The notes under the pieces: model-generated | Database searches by the model: none | Seen by the model: only the letters and a program-made list of their open reading frames with translations | What the model was told of the DNA's origin: nothing | Shown: positions 33,732-41,596 of the stretch, in pieces | Position numbering within the stretch: the stretch's first letter is position 1 | How the letters are laid out: every line of letters begins with the position of its first letter | Program-made: the position numbers and the translations under genes | Origin: Thalassospiraceae bacterium LMO-JJ14 | GTDB lineage: Bacteria > Pseudomonadota > Alphaproteobacteria > Rhodospirillales > Casp-alpha2 | Reading direction: 5' to 3' | NCBI GenBank assembly: GCA_021555105.2 | Contig: CP134604.1 | Span: forward strand, 1,798,001 to 1,862,000 | Length of the DNA: 64,000 nt

Positions 33732-34487
33732 ATGAGCATCAAGGCCGTCACGTTCGATCTTTGGGATACTGTTTTCGACGACGAATCGGATGAAGTCCGG
33801 CGCGCCGCCGAAGGGCTTCAAAGCAAGCCGGAAACCCGTCACAGGCTTCTGCTGGACGCGCTGCAACGCCGTTACGAAACGAGCCGCGCGGAAGTCGATA
33901 TCGCCTACGCCACCGCCAATGCGGCCTTCTACAAGGTTTGGCAGGAAGCGGGCATAACCTGGACCAATCGCGAGCGTCTGGAAGTTGTGCTGAAGGGGCT
34001 CGCTCGCCCTTTACCGGAAGACGAACTGGACTCGTTGTCCGCGGCGATGGAACGGCTCGAGGTCGATATGCCGCCCGATATCCTGCCGGGCGTGCGCGAT
34101 GCCATTCGCGAGCTCAGCACCCGATACAAGCTTTGCGTGATTTCAGACACCATCGTGACGCCGGGAACGGGCCTCAGGGAGATTCTCGCGCATCATGATT
34201 TATTGCAATATTTCAATGGCTTCGCCTTTTCCGACGAAGTCGGCCGCTCGAAGCCCGATGCCGCCATGTTCGAAGCCGCGCAACGGCAGATGGATGTCCC
34301 GTTCGAGCAGATGGTGCATCTCGGCGACCGCGACAACAAGGATATCAAGGGCGCGCAGGCGCTCGGCATGAAGGCGATTTTATATACGGCGAAACGCGAT
34401 GCCGACCGCTATTCGACGTCCGCCGACGCGGTTTGTACAACGCACGACGATCTGTGCGGCATCATTGACGCGTTAAGCGAGGCATAA
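33732..34487 (+). CDS. HAD-superfamily hydrolase
   Basis: 251-aa HAD phosphatase/dehalogenase-like enzyme. Motif I is D-L-W-D-T (nucleophile Asp near residue 9), motif II is V-I-S-D-T, motif III lysine is in G-R-S-K-P-D, and motif IV is H-L-G-D-R-D-N-K-D. A helical cap occupies about 20-105. ATG at 33732 is the family-typical start. It ends 3 bp before the glutamine amidotransferase gene, so the two are an operon. Substrate unknown. Confidence 0.87.
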   Translation: MSIKAVTFDLWDTVFDDESDEVRRAAEGLQSKPETRHRLLLDALQRRYETSRAEVDIAYATANAAFYKVWQEAGITWTNRERLEVVLKGLARPLPEDELDSLSAAMERLEVDMPPDILPGVRDAIRELSTRYKLCVISDTIVTPGTGLREILAHHDLLQYFNGFAFSDEVGRSKPDAAMFEAAQRQMDVPFEQMVHLGDRDNKDIKGAQALGMKAILYTAKRDADRYSTSADAVCTTHDDLCGIIDALSEA

Positions 34488-34490
34488 GAA

Positions 34491-35336
34491 ATGAAGCGCG
34501 CACCGAAAATTCTCATTGCCGACGGCAATACCAAAGACCGCAACGATGCCATGCTGGCGGTCGGCGGCGAGTTGGGGGCGGTGCTGTACGCCAATGAAAT
34601 TCGCCGCATGTTCCCAGACGCGGACCTGGTGACGGTGTATCCGGCGGATACGGACGATTATCTGCCCAAGGGCGTCGCGCTCGGCGATTTCGACGGCATG
34701 GTGATGGGCGGCTCGGGTCTGCACGCTTTCGATCCCGAGCCCGAGGTCACGCGTCAGGTCGATCTGATGCGCGCAGCGCTGGACGCGGGATTGCCCGTGC
34801 TCGGCAGTTGCTGGGGGCTGCAGATCGCCGCTGCGGCGACGGGTGGCGCCGTCAACAAGAGCCCGCGCGGCCGGGAAGTCGGGGTCGCGCGCAAGATTTC
34901 ACTGACTCCTGCAGGGCGCGGACATGCGCTTTATTGCGACAAACCCAGCGTCTTCGACAGCCCGTGCATTCATTATGACGAGGTCACGCACCTGCCGAGC
35001 GGCGCCGTGGTGCTGGCCGAAAACGCGCATTCCGCCGTGCAGGCCGCCGTCATCCGCAAGGGGGCGGGGGTTTTCTGGGGGGTGCAGTACCATCCGGAAT
35101 TCAACGTGCCGCATCTGGCGAACCTCTATCGCCGCTACAAGGACGATATGCTGAGCCAGGGGTATTTCGTCGACGCCGATGATCTGGAGCGCTACTGCAA
35201 CGAGTTATCCGCGCTGCATCAGGATCCGACCCGCCTCGACCTCAGGTGGCGGCTCGGGATCGACGATGACATCCTGGATGCCGATCAGCGCTGCCGCGAG
35301 ATTCGCAACTGGGTCGAAAGCCTGACGCTCAACTGA
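34491..35336 (+). CDS. class I glutamine amidotransferase-like hydrolase
   Basis: 281-aa GATase1-fold protein. Nucleophile Cys107 is in G-S-C-W-G-L-Q, and the His-Glu pair is in Q-Y-H-P-E-F. A roughly 70-residue helical C-terminal extension follows. It resembles the GMP-synthase-like and gamma-glutamyl-hydrolase relatives that release glutamate from small gamma-glutamyl compounds. It forms an operon with the HAD gene. A glutamine-synthetase-family ligase and an alcohol dehydrogenase within 7 kb make a gamma-glutamyl hydrolase role conceivable, but unproven. Confidence 0.82.
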   Translation: MKRAPKILIADGNTKDRNDAMLAVGGELGAVLYANEIRRMFPDADLVTVYPADTDDYLPKGVALGDFDGMVMGGSGLHAFDPEPEVTRQVDLMRAALDAGLPVLGSCWGLQIAAAATGGAVNKSPRGREVGVARKISLTPAGRGHALYCDKPSVFDSPCIHYDEVTHLPSGAVVLAENAHSAVQAAVIRKGAGVFWGVQYHPEFNVPHLANLYRRYKDDMLSQGYFVDADDLERYCNELSALHQDPTRLDLRWRLGIDDDILDADQRCREIRNWVESLTLN

Positions 35337-35988
35337 TCCCCTGCAACAGATTGCTGCCGCGAATGCCGTCGAAGATGAACTGCACGGCGAGCGCCGTCAG
35401 TAAAACCCCGACCACGCGCGAAATCACATTCAGCCCGGTGACGCCGAGCAGTTTCTGTATCTGCGTCGCCATCAGCAGGAAAATCATCGAAAGGCACAGA
35501 TTGGCGAGCAGTGCGCCAAGTACGGCTGCGGTCCTCAACGTGTCGCCATGTGCGTCGGCCATCAAAAGCACCACGGCGCCCATGGTCCCGGCCCCGGCAA
35601 TCAGGGGCGTTGCCAGCGGAAACACCGATATGTCGGTGCGGTGCGCGGCCTCCTCGGCTTCGTCATCGGTGGTCGAGCTGATGCCCGACGAATGCGCCAG
35701 CACCATGTTGATGCCGACCAGCAGCAGCAAAATCCCCCCGGCGGTCTTCAGGGACGCCAGCGTGATGCCGAGATATCCCAGTACCGACTTGCCGAAAAAG
35801 GCGAACGCCAGAAGGATCCCGGTCGCGACAAGGACGCCCTTGATCGCGGTGCGGCGGCGGTGCGCCGCCGGCATCCCCGCCGTCAGCCCGGCATAGATCG
35901 CGGCGACGTCAATCGGCCCGATGACGGCGAAGAACGTGGTGAAGGCGACGAGCCCGGTTTCGATGACTTTCGGCGAAATATCCATCAT
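35329..35988 (-). CDS. MarC-family integral membrane protein
   Basis: 219-aa protein with about six membrane helices. F-F-A-V-I-G-P-I-D-V-A-A-I-Y near residue 20 and D-I-S-V-F-P-L-A-T-P-L-I-A-G-A-G near 120 are MarC/UPF0056 signatures. Function in the family is not established. It overlaps the convergent amidotransferase by 8 bp. A diverged 192-bp copy of its 5' part (35771-35962) lies at 37112-37303 in the same orientation. Confidence 0.88.
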   Translation of the reverse strand: MMDISPKVIETGLVAFTTFFAVIGPIDVAAIYAGLTAGMPAAHRRRTAIKGVLVATGILLAFAFFGKSVLGYLGITLASLKTAGGILLLLVGINMVLAHSSGISSTTDDEAEEAAHRTDISVFPLATPLIAGAGTMGAVVLLMADAHGDTLRTAAVLGALLANLCLSMIFLLMATQIQKLLGVTGLNVISRVVGVLLTALAVQFIFDGIRGSNLLQGIS

Positions 35989-36165
35989 TACCCCTGTCGG
36001 CCTTAAGTTCAGCGGATGTGCCCTGGCCGGTCAATAGGAGTGTCAGGCTACCCACGTTCTTCGCATTCTCCCAGGTTGACCAAGAAATTGATTCAGCCGA
36101 AGATTGCAAGGAAATCAGACAAGAAAGCTGACGCTCATGGAAACGGCAAGCCGAATAATGCCCAC

Positions 36166-36327
36166 CGGGAAAACGGCGACAACCTCTGGCGGATGGACAT
36201 GATCGCGCCGTTCGGCGGTCAGGAAGAGGCGATGAAGGAACTGCGCGAGAAAGTCTTCGCCGGGCGCAAGATCAAGACCCTGCAACCCGCGCCGTCCGGC
36301 GAAGGCATGGTGGTGGTGGAGTGGTGA
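36166..36327 (+). pseudogene. C-terminal remnant of a toxin-activating lysine acyltransferase (RTX_C/HlyC-like)
   Basis: About 50 codons ending in a proper stop: D-N-L-W-R-M-D-M-I-A-P-F-G-G-Q-E-E, then E-L-R-E-K-V-F-A-G-R-K-I and L-Q-P-A-P-S-G-E-G-M-V-V-V-E-W. This is how HlyC-type acyltransferases of marine alphaproteobacteria end. The N-terminal catalytic part is missing and the upstream frame has no homology, so the gene is dead. No RTX toxin gene is nearby. Match by memory of the family, not by search. Confidence 0.6.
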
Positions 36328-36357
36328 TAGCTTCTTAAAGTATGTTTTGGATTAGAA

Positions 36358-36561
36358 GTGCGCACATTGCTGTACACATATATTTACGTGTTAATGCCTC
36401 TAATTATTTCAGTTTTTCTTTTTAGAAAAACAATAAAGAGATTTTATTATTCATTATTTGATGGAAAATCAAATAAGCATGCAGTAATTATCTTCATATC
36501 GGTTTTATTAATAATTATTATTATTATATTGCTTGCATCTAATGTTATTTCTGGAGCATAG
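36358..36561 (+). CDS. AT-rich small membrane protein, unknown
   Basis: 67-aa product (GTG start) with two hydrophobic helices (about 6-22 and 43-64) separated by a basic loop (R-K-T-I-K-R-F-Y-Y). Base composition is very low in G+C compared with all neighbours, which points to foreign DNA. Located between the acyltransferase remnant and the transposase remnant. Expression is doubtful. Confidence 0.45.
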   Translation: MRTLLYTYIYVLMPLIISVFLFRKTIKRFYYSLFDGKSNKHAVIIFISVLLIIIIIILLASNVISGA

Positions 36562-36566
36562 AGTGG

Positions 36567-36707
36567 ATGGCTAACGGAAGAATAGTCAGAACATACTCAC
36601 CTATTGAATACGATCCGGCTGAGCAAAGGTATGTTCGGTATGTCACCTATACGACATACAATGGTGACGGCTCGATCCGATTTCAGGATTACGGTGACAG
36701 TGCATGA
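36567..36707 (+). CDS. small ORF, unknown
   Basis: 46-aa open frame starting 5 bp after the previous AT-rich ORF. The product is polar and tyrosine-rich (V-R-Y-V-T-Y-T-T-Y-N-G-D-G) and ends inside the left inverted repeat of the transposase remnant. No family recognised. It could be the tail of a larger foreign gene or noise. Confidence 0.3.
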   Translation: MANGRIVRTYSPIEYDPAEQRYVRYVTYTTYNGDGSIRFQDYGDSA

Positions 36708-37096
36708 AATTGTCACCGTTCCCGTTGCTTTCCTGTTCCGCTTTTGGGCTTCGGCCCGCGTTTGGCCGGCTTCAAAGCGCGGCCGGTCCGCTTTTCCGCC
36801 GCGCGGATGAAATCGTCATCCCCAACGGGACGCCCGATACTTTCCGAACGGCGCAAGGACATGAAGCGCGCATCCTCCTCGCCGGTCGCGATGATCCGCA
36901 TCGCGGCTTCAATATAGGGCGCGACCGCATGGCAGTCGGTCACGCCGTCGCTCGTGCCCGGGCGGCGGTAGGCATGGATCGAGGACCAGCGCCAGTCCTC
37001 GGCCCGCCCGACCAGCCTTGCCCGAACCGGATTCAAGGCCACGTAGGCCATGGCCGCGACGAGGTGCGTCTCGTCTAAATGCACTGTCACTGTAAT
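36688..37096. mobile_element. decayed REP-associated transposase unit with inverted repeats
   Basis: Imperfect 18-bp inverted repeats, ATTACGGTGACAGTGCAT (36688-36705) and ATGCACTGTCACTGTAAT (37079-37096), matching at 17 of 18 positions, bracket the transposase remnant. The structure suggests a mobilised or recombined REP/RAYT unit. Confidence 0.55.
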
Positions 37097-37102
37097 CTTC
37101 AC
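36713..37102 (-). pseudogene. REP-associated tyrosine transposase (RAYT), C-terminal remnant
   Basis: 129 residues match the C-terminal half of Y1/RAYT transposases: A-M-A-Y-V-A-L-N-P-V-R-A-R-L-V, E-D-W-R-W-S-S, G-R-P-V-G-D-D-D-F-I and a basic K-R-G-P-K-P-K tail. The N-terminal HUH-nuclease part with its catalytic His pair is absent; the frame begins in the right inverted repeat. So it cannot transpose by itself. It is flanked by the duplicated marC fragment. Confidence 0.7.
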
Positions 37103-37111
37103 TGTTATCCC

Positions 37112-37303
37112 AGATACCCCAGTACCGACTTACCGAAAAAGGCGAACGCCAGAAGGATCCCGGTCGCGACAAGGACGCCCTTGACCGCGGTGCGGCGGCG
37201 GTGCTGCGCCGGCATGCCCGCCGTCAGCCCGGCATAGATCGCGGCAACATCAATCGGGCCGATGACGGCGAAGAATGTCGTAAAGGCGACCAGCCCGGTT
37301 TCG
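37112..37303 (-). repeat. diverged duplicate of the 5' part of marC
   Basis: 192 bp align without gaps to marC positions 35771-35962 in the same orientation, at roughly 93% identity by eye. Many differences are silent (for example in the G-P-I-D-V-A-A and F-T-T-F segments), which suggests a piece of a related marC allele, not a recent copy. It has no start codon or downstream continuation. The rest of 37304-37392 holds nothing recognised. Confidence 0.85.
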
Positions 37304-37392
37304 CTTCAAGGAACACCGGATCGTCCTTACGGTCAATAAGGCAGTGCCGTTTACGATGTTTGCGAACCGCTGCCGAGCGGCTAGGTTTGCGC

Positions 37393-38148
37393 ATGACTGA
37401 CGGCAATCCCGGTTTCATTTTTTTGCACGGTTTTCTCGGGCGCGCGGAAACGCGGATCGCAGGGATGAGGTTTGAGTACTTCCGTGGGCTGAGTGAGGTG
37501 CTCAGTGAGACGGGGGCTACGGCCATCATACCGCACATGCCGGGACGCGCCGGGATCGAGGCCCGGGCCGCCTGCGCGGCCGCCGAGATGTCACGTATGC
37601 CGATGCCGGAACTGGCGGTCGTCGGGGTCAGCATGGGCGGTCTGGTGGCGCGTGCCCTGGCGGCGCATCACGACCCCGACAGACGCATCCGGACGGTTGT
37701 GAGCATCGCCACCCCGCACCGTGGCTCGCCCCTGGCCGAGCGTGCGCTGTCCGCCGAGACCCGGCTGCCGGGCTGGCTCGTCGATCAGTTCGCCCCGGCC
37801 TTTCACGACCTGACGTCCGCCGGGGCCAGGGCCTTCAATGCACGCACGCCGGACCGCGCCGATGTGCGCTACCTGTCGTGGGGCTTTTCGCGCGAAAGGG
37901 CGGAAATGCCGCTGATCCTGAAGCGCCGCCAGAAACGCATATTCGATCTCGAAGGCCCCAACGACGGCATGGTGTCGGTGGCGTCATCGCGTTGGGGCGA
38001 AACGTTTACGGAGGGCCGCGCCGATCACTTCGAGACCATCGGCTGGTCGCCCAAACGCGCCGACCCGAAAACCGGGCGCCCGTTCGACCAGCAACAGTTA
38101 TGGCGCGACGTGATCCGTGCGTGCCGCGAAGGCGCGCAGGACGCCTAG
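37393..38148 (+). CDS. lipase-like alpha/beta hydrolase
   Basis: 251-aa alpha/beta-hydrolase. The oxyanion segment F-L-H-G-F-L-G, nucleophile Ser80 in V-G-V-S-M-G-G, a likely acid in E-G-P-N-D-G-M-V-S and His in R-A-D-H-F-E match bacterial triacylglycerol-lipase and PGAP1-like enzymes. No signal peptide, so it may act in the cytoplasm. ATG at 37393 is the first start that gives the family N-terminus; earlier codons fall in the marC duplicate. Convergent overlap of 4 bp with the alcohol dehydrogenase. Confidence 0.8.
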   Translation: MTDGNPGFIFLHGFLGRAETRIAGMRFEYFRGLSEVLSETGATAIIPHMPGRAGIEARAACAAAEMSRMPMPELAVVGVSMGGLVARALAAHHDPDRRIRTVVSIATPHRGSPLAERALSAETRLPGWLVDQFAPAFHDLTSAGARAFNARTPDRADVRYLSWGFSRERAEMPLILKRRQKRIFDLEGPNDGMVSVASSRWGETFTEGRADHFETIGWSPKRADPKTGRPFDQQQLWRDVIRACREGAQDA

Positions 38149-39314
38149 AGCGTTCCCGCCATGGCCGCGTCGTACATCTGGCGCATTTCCTTCTCGCCGA
38201 CGAAAATCGGGTTACCGCCCGCCGTCGGGTCTTCGGCGGCCATTTTAGACAGCTCATCGAGACGGTCCGAATCGACGCCCAGTTCCGCCGCGCTATGCGG
38301 GATGTCGAACTCTTTTCTGAGTTCGAGCACCCATGCCTGCACGTCGTCGAAGCTATCGCCGATACCAAGCCAGCGGGCAAGGCGGGCCAATTTCTCATCG
38401 ATGGCGTCGCGGTTGAACGCCAGGACATAGGGCATGAACACGGCGTTTGTCAGACCGTGGTGCGAGTTGTAGACAGACCCCACCGGATGCGAAAGCGAAT
38501 GGATCGCGCCGAGGCCTTTCTGGAACGCGACCGCGCCCATGGCGGCGGCGGACATCATGTGTGCGCGTGCCGTCAGGTTGGAGCCGTCCTTGACCGCCAC
38601 CGGCAGCCATTCCTTGACGAGGCGCATGCCTTCGACGGCGATACCTTCACCCATCGGGTGATAGAACGGCGCACAATAGGCTTCCAGGCAGTGCGCCAGC
38701 GCGTCCATGCCGGTCCACGCCGTGATGTTCGCCGGTAGGCCCTGTACCAGTTCCGGGTCGCAGATCACGACGGCGGGCATCAGTTTCGGGTGGAAGATAA
38801 TTTTCTTGGTGTGCGTGCGCTCGTCGGTGATGACCCCGGCACGTCCGACTTCGGACCCCGTTCCGGAGGTGGTCGGTACCGCGACGATCGGCGCGATGCC
38901 GTCCTCGTCGGCCAGCTTCCAGTTGCTGCCGATGTCCTCGAAGTCCCACATCGGACGGGTTTGCCCGACCATCAGCGCGATCACCTTGGCGCAATCCATG
39001 GCGCTGCCGCCACCCCACGCGATAATGCCGTCGTGGCCGCCGTTGCGATAGACTTCAAGACCGGCGTCGACGTTGGCGCTGACCGGGTTGCCCTGAACCT
39101 CGGAAAAGATGGCGCCGTTGACGCCGGCGGCTTCGAGTTCGGACAATGCCGCAGGGATCATCGGCAATCCGGCCAGGCCCGGGTCGGTGACCAGCAGCGG
39201 GCGGGTCATCCCCTGTGCCTTGCAGACCTTGCCGATCTCGGAAATGCGCCCGTTACCGAAACGGATAGAGGTCGGATAGCTCCAGTTCCCGGAAAGGGCG
39301 ATGGCATTGCTCAT
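38145..39314 (-). CDS. iron-containing alcohol dehydrogenase
   Basis: 389-aa group III (Fe-dependent) alcohol dehydrogenase. NAD-binding G-G-G-S-A-M-D-C-A-K near 100 and P-T-T-S-G-T-G-S-E near 150. Metal ligands lie in G-M-D-A-L-A-H-C-L-E, S-L-S-H-P-V-G and S-H-H-G-L-T-N-A. It follows the FecR-domain gene by 30 bp on the same strand and lies downstream of a glutamine-synthetase-family ligase. It could oxidise a simple alcohol or a gamma-glutamyl amino alcohol. Substrate unknown. Confidence 0.9.
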   Translation of the reverse strand: MSNAIALSGNWSYPTSIRFGNGRISEIGKVCKAQGMTRPLLVTDPGLAGLPMIPAALSELEAAGVNGAIFSEVQGNPVSANVDAGLEVYRNGGHDGIIAWGGGSAMDCAKVIALMVGQTRPMWDFEDIGSNWKLADEDGIAPIVAVPTTSGTGSEVGRAGVITDERTHTKKIIFHPKLMPAVVICDPELVQGLPANITAWTGMDALAHCLEAYCAPFYHPMGEGIAVEGMRLVKEWLPVAVKDGSNLTARAHMMSAAAMGAVAFQKGLGAIHSLSHPVGSVYNSHHGLTNAVFMPYVLAFNRDAIDEKLARLARWLGIGDSFDDVQAWVLELRKEFDIPHSAAELGVDSDRLDELSKMAAEDPTAGGNPIFVGEKEMRQMYDAAMAGTL

Positions 39315-39344
39315 ATAAGATAACTCCTGGTTGCCATTGAGGTT

Positions 39345-39971
39345 TTAGTTTCTGAAGGATGTCGTTGCGGCGGCGCGGCTGAGTTTCTGCGACCCCCAAT
39401 CCACGGGCGCCGTCGGCGCCGTGTTGAAATCGGCGATCAGGGTGCCGGAGCCGATATCCGTCAATTCCACGCGTCCGCCCTTGTTTTCGACATAGACTCC
39501 CTTGCCGTCGAGCAGGGCGATTTCCATGTCGCCGTCGAGCCGTCCGCCCCAGAACCGGGTGCCGCGAATACCGATCGTCGCGGTTTCCGTCTGCACCACC
39601 ATCGAGGAGTCGGCGAGTTTAAGCAGTGAGCCGCTGCTCATCTCGAACGCCCCCTTCATCAGGCGCATGACTGCATTGCCGCCGTTCTGCTCGACGACGA
39701 ATTCGACGACGGAAAATTGCGTCCGCTCGCCGAGTTTGACGGTCGTGCCATCGGAAAACGTCAGTTCAAGGCGCGCCTCCTTGCCGGTCGAGACGATATC
39801 GCCGAGCTGAACTTCGCTGCCAAGCTCAAGCGGACGCGGGAAGGCATCCTGCATGGCGACGGCGGCTTTTTCGATGCGGCTGACCGTGGCCACGACGTCG
39901 GAATTCTGCTGCTGCGCGCTGAGCGGCACAGCAAGGATGAGCATAAAAACAAAAAGGACGGCAAAACGCAT
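39345..39971 (-). CDS. periplasmic FecR-domain protein
   Basis: 208-aa protein with a signal peptide (about 1-20, ending P-L-S-A-Q). A FecR-type beta domain contains L-G-S-E-V-Q-L-G-D-I-V-S-T-G, L-T-F-S-D-G-T-T-V-K-L and A-T-I-G-I-R-G-T-R-F-W-G. No membrane helix after the signal, so it is not an anti-sigma factor of the classical kind; probably a structural or adhesion-related periplasmic protein. ATG at 39971 is chosen over a long upstream extension that overlaps the ligase gene. Same strand as its neighbours. Confidence 0.82.
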   Translation of the reverse strand: MRFAVLFVFMLILAVPLSAQQQNSDVVATVSRIEKAAVAMQDAFPRPLELGSEVQLGDIVSTGKEARLELTFSDGTTVKLGERTQFSVVEFVVEQNGGNAVMRLMKGAFEMSSGSLLKLADSSMVVQTETATIGIRGTRFWGGRLDGDMEIALLDGKGVYVENKGGRVELTDIGSGTLIADFNTAPTAPVDWGSQKLSRAAATTSFRN

Positions 39972-40038
39972 GGCGTGTCCTCCGATGGTTGTTTTGATTA
40001 CGCGGGCTGCCGCCAAGCGGTCAGCCGGAGATGCACTC

Positions 40039-41421
40039 TTATATGATTTCGAAGTAGCGTTCCATCTCCCAATCGGTGATGTGGCGCCTGAATTCGCGTT
40101 CTTCCCATTCACGCGTCGCCGCATAATGGTCGACGAACACGTCGCCGAACATGTCGCGGGCGACCTTTGACGCTTTCAGCCGTCCTGCGGCTTCGAAAAG
40201 CGTCGTCGGCAGGGCAAGACGTTTCGGGAATTTCTGATCGTAGGCATTGCCTTCGATCTTGGGCTCCGGCGTCAGGCCCGCTTCGATACCATGCAGTCCC
40301 GATGCAATCGCCGCGGCCAGCGCCAGATAAGGGTTACAGTCGGCAGCCGCGACACGGTATTCGACGCGCTGCGACTTTTCCGACCCCTTGATGACGCGCA
40401 GCGCCGTGGTGCGGTTATCGACCCCCCACGTTGCATCCGTCGGCGCCCAGAAGCCGGGGATCAGCCGGGTATAGCTGTTGACCGTCGGCGCGATCATGGA
40501 CAGGAACTCGGGCATCAGTTTCTGCTGCCCGGCGACGAACTGGGTCATGGTCTTGCTCATGCCGTCCGGGTTCTTGGCGTCGTAAAACACCGGCTTTCCG
40601 GCCGCTTTTCCGGCGCCTTTTTTGGCCAGCGAGATATGGATGTGGCCTGACTGACCGGGCCAGTCCGCAGACCACTTGGCCATGAACGTCGCCATCAGCC
40701 CGTGCTTTTGCGCCATGATCTTGGCGAAGGTCTTGAACAGCGCGGCCTTGTCGGCGGCGGCGAGGGCATCATCGACCGTGATCGCAGCCTCGAGGACGCC
40801 GGGGCCGGTTTCCTCGTGCAGGCCTTCCAAAGGCATGTCCATGGCCAGGCAGCCGTCGAGCAGTTCGCGGTACAGATCGCTTTCGACCGTGTTGCGCAAC
40901 ACCGAATAACCGAAATAACCGGGCTGTATCGGTTTCAGATCGCGGTAGTTCTTTTCGCGGACGCTGTGCGGGGTTTCCTCGAAGACGAAGAACTCGAACT
41001 CGAAACCGGCCTTCACCGTGTAGCCGAGTTTCTCGGCGCGGGCCAGTACGCGGCGCAGCGTGCCGCGCGGGCAGACGTCCTCGTACCTGCCGGAAAATTC
41101 ACCGAGGAAAAACAGCATGCCGTCTTCCCAGGCGATGTCGCGGCAGGACTCCGGTAGTAGCCGCACCTCCGCATCGGGATAGCCGGTGTGCCAGCCGGTG
41201 ATCTGCGCATTGTCATACAACTGGTCATAGGAATCCCAGCCGACGACCACGTCACAGAAGCCGAAGCCTTTTTCGAGCGAGGACAGGAACTTGTCCTTGC
41301 TCATGTACTTGCCGCGCATGATGCCGTCGATATCGAAGACACCGACCTTGACGTACTCCAGCTTGCGCTGCTGGATGATGGCCTTGGCATCGGCGACGGA
41401 TTTTACTTTGCGCGCATTCAT
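40039..41421 (-). CDS. glutamine-synthetase-family gamma-glutamyl ligase
   Basis: 460-aa GS-superfamily enzyme. F-E-F-E-F-F-V-F near 145 and H-I-H-I-S-L near 265 carry metal and glutamate ligands, and R-V-E-Y-R near 355 is an ATP contact. It lacks the adenylylation-loop tyrosine context of GlnA, and the N-terminal V-F-D-I-D-G-I-M-R-G-K-Y resembles PuuA/GlnA4-type enzymes that join glutamate to polyamines or ethanolamine. Downstream on the same strand is a Fe-dependent alcohol dehydrogenase, which fits an amino-alcohol route. Substrate not proven. Confidence 0.85.
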   Translation of the reverse strand: MNARKVKSVADAKAIIQQRKLEYVKVGVFDIDGIMRGKYMSKDKFLSSLEKGFGFCDVVVGWDSYDQLYDNAQITGWHTGYPDAEVRLLPESCRDIAWEDGMLFFLGEFSGRYEDVCPRGTLRRVLARAEKLGYTVKAGFEFEFFVFEETPHSVREKNYRDLKPIQPGYFGYSVLRNTVESDLYRELLDGCLAMDMPLEGLHEETGPGVLEAAITVDDALAAADKAALFKTFAKIMAQKHGLMATFMAKWSADWPGQSGHIHISLAKKGAGKAAGKPVFYDAKNPDGMSKTMTQFVAGQQKLMPEFLSMIAPTVNSYTRLIPGFWAPTDATWGVDNRTTALRVIKGSEKSQRVEYRVAAADCNPYLALAAAIASGLHGIEAGLTPEPKIEGNAYDQKFPKRLALPTTLFEAAGRLKASKVARDMFGDVFVDHYAATREWEEREFRRHITDWEMERYFEII

Positions 41422-41596
41422 TACGGCCCCCTTTTAACGAAAACTGTGACGCAGATAACTGTCGACCCCTGCAACCGAAGGTATTGTGGTTTATGCTATT
41501 TTAAGGTCGCCAAGGCCCTTGCGCCAAGCGCAGGTTTGCTGCCAGAGCTATATCCGGTCAATAAATTGCCGCTTTGATGAGGATTTCCACCGCAAT

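Noticed and set aside
38145-39314. Phosphonoacetaldehyde reductase belonging to the phosphonate cluster
   Set aside because: It is separated from phnY by the TPR, ligase and FecR genes and grouped with the ligase instead.
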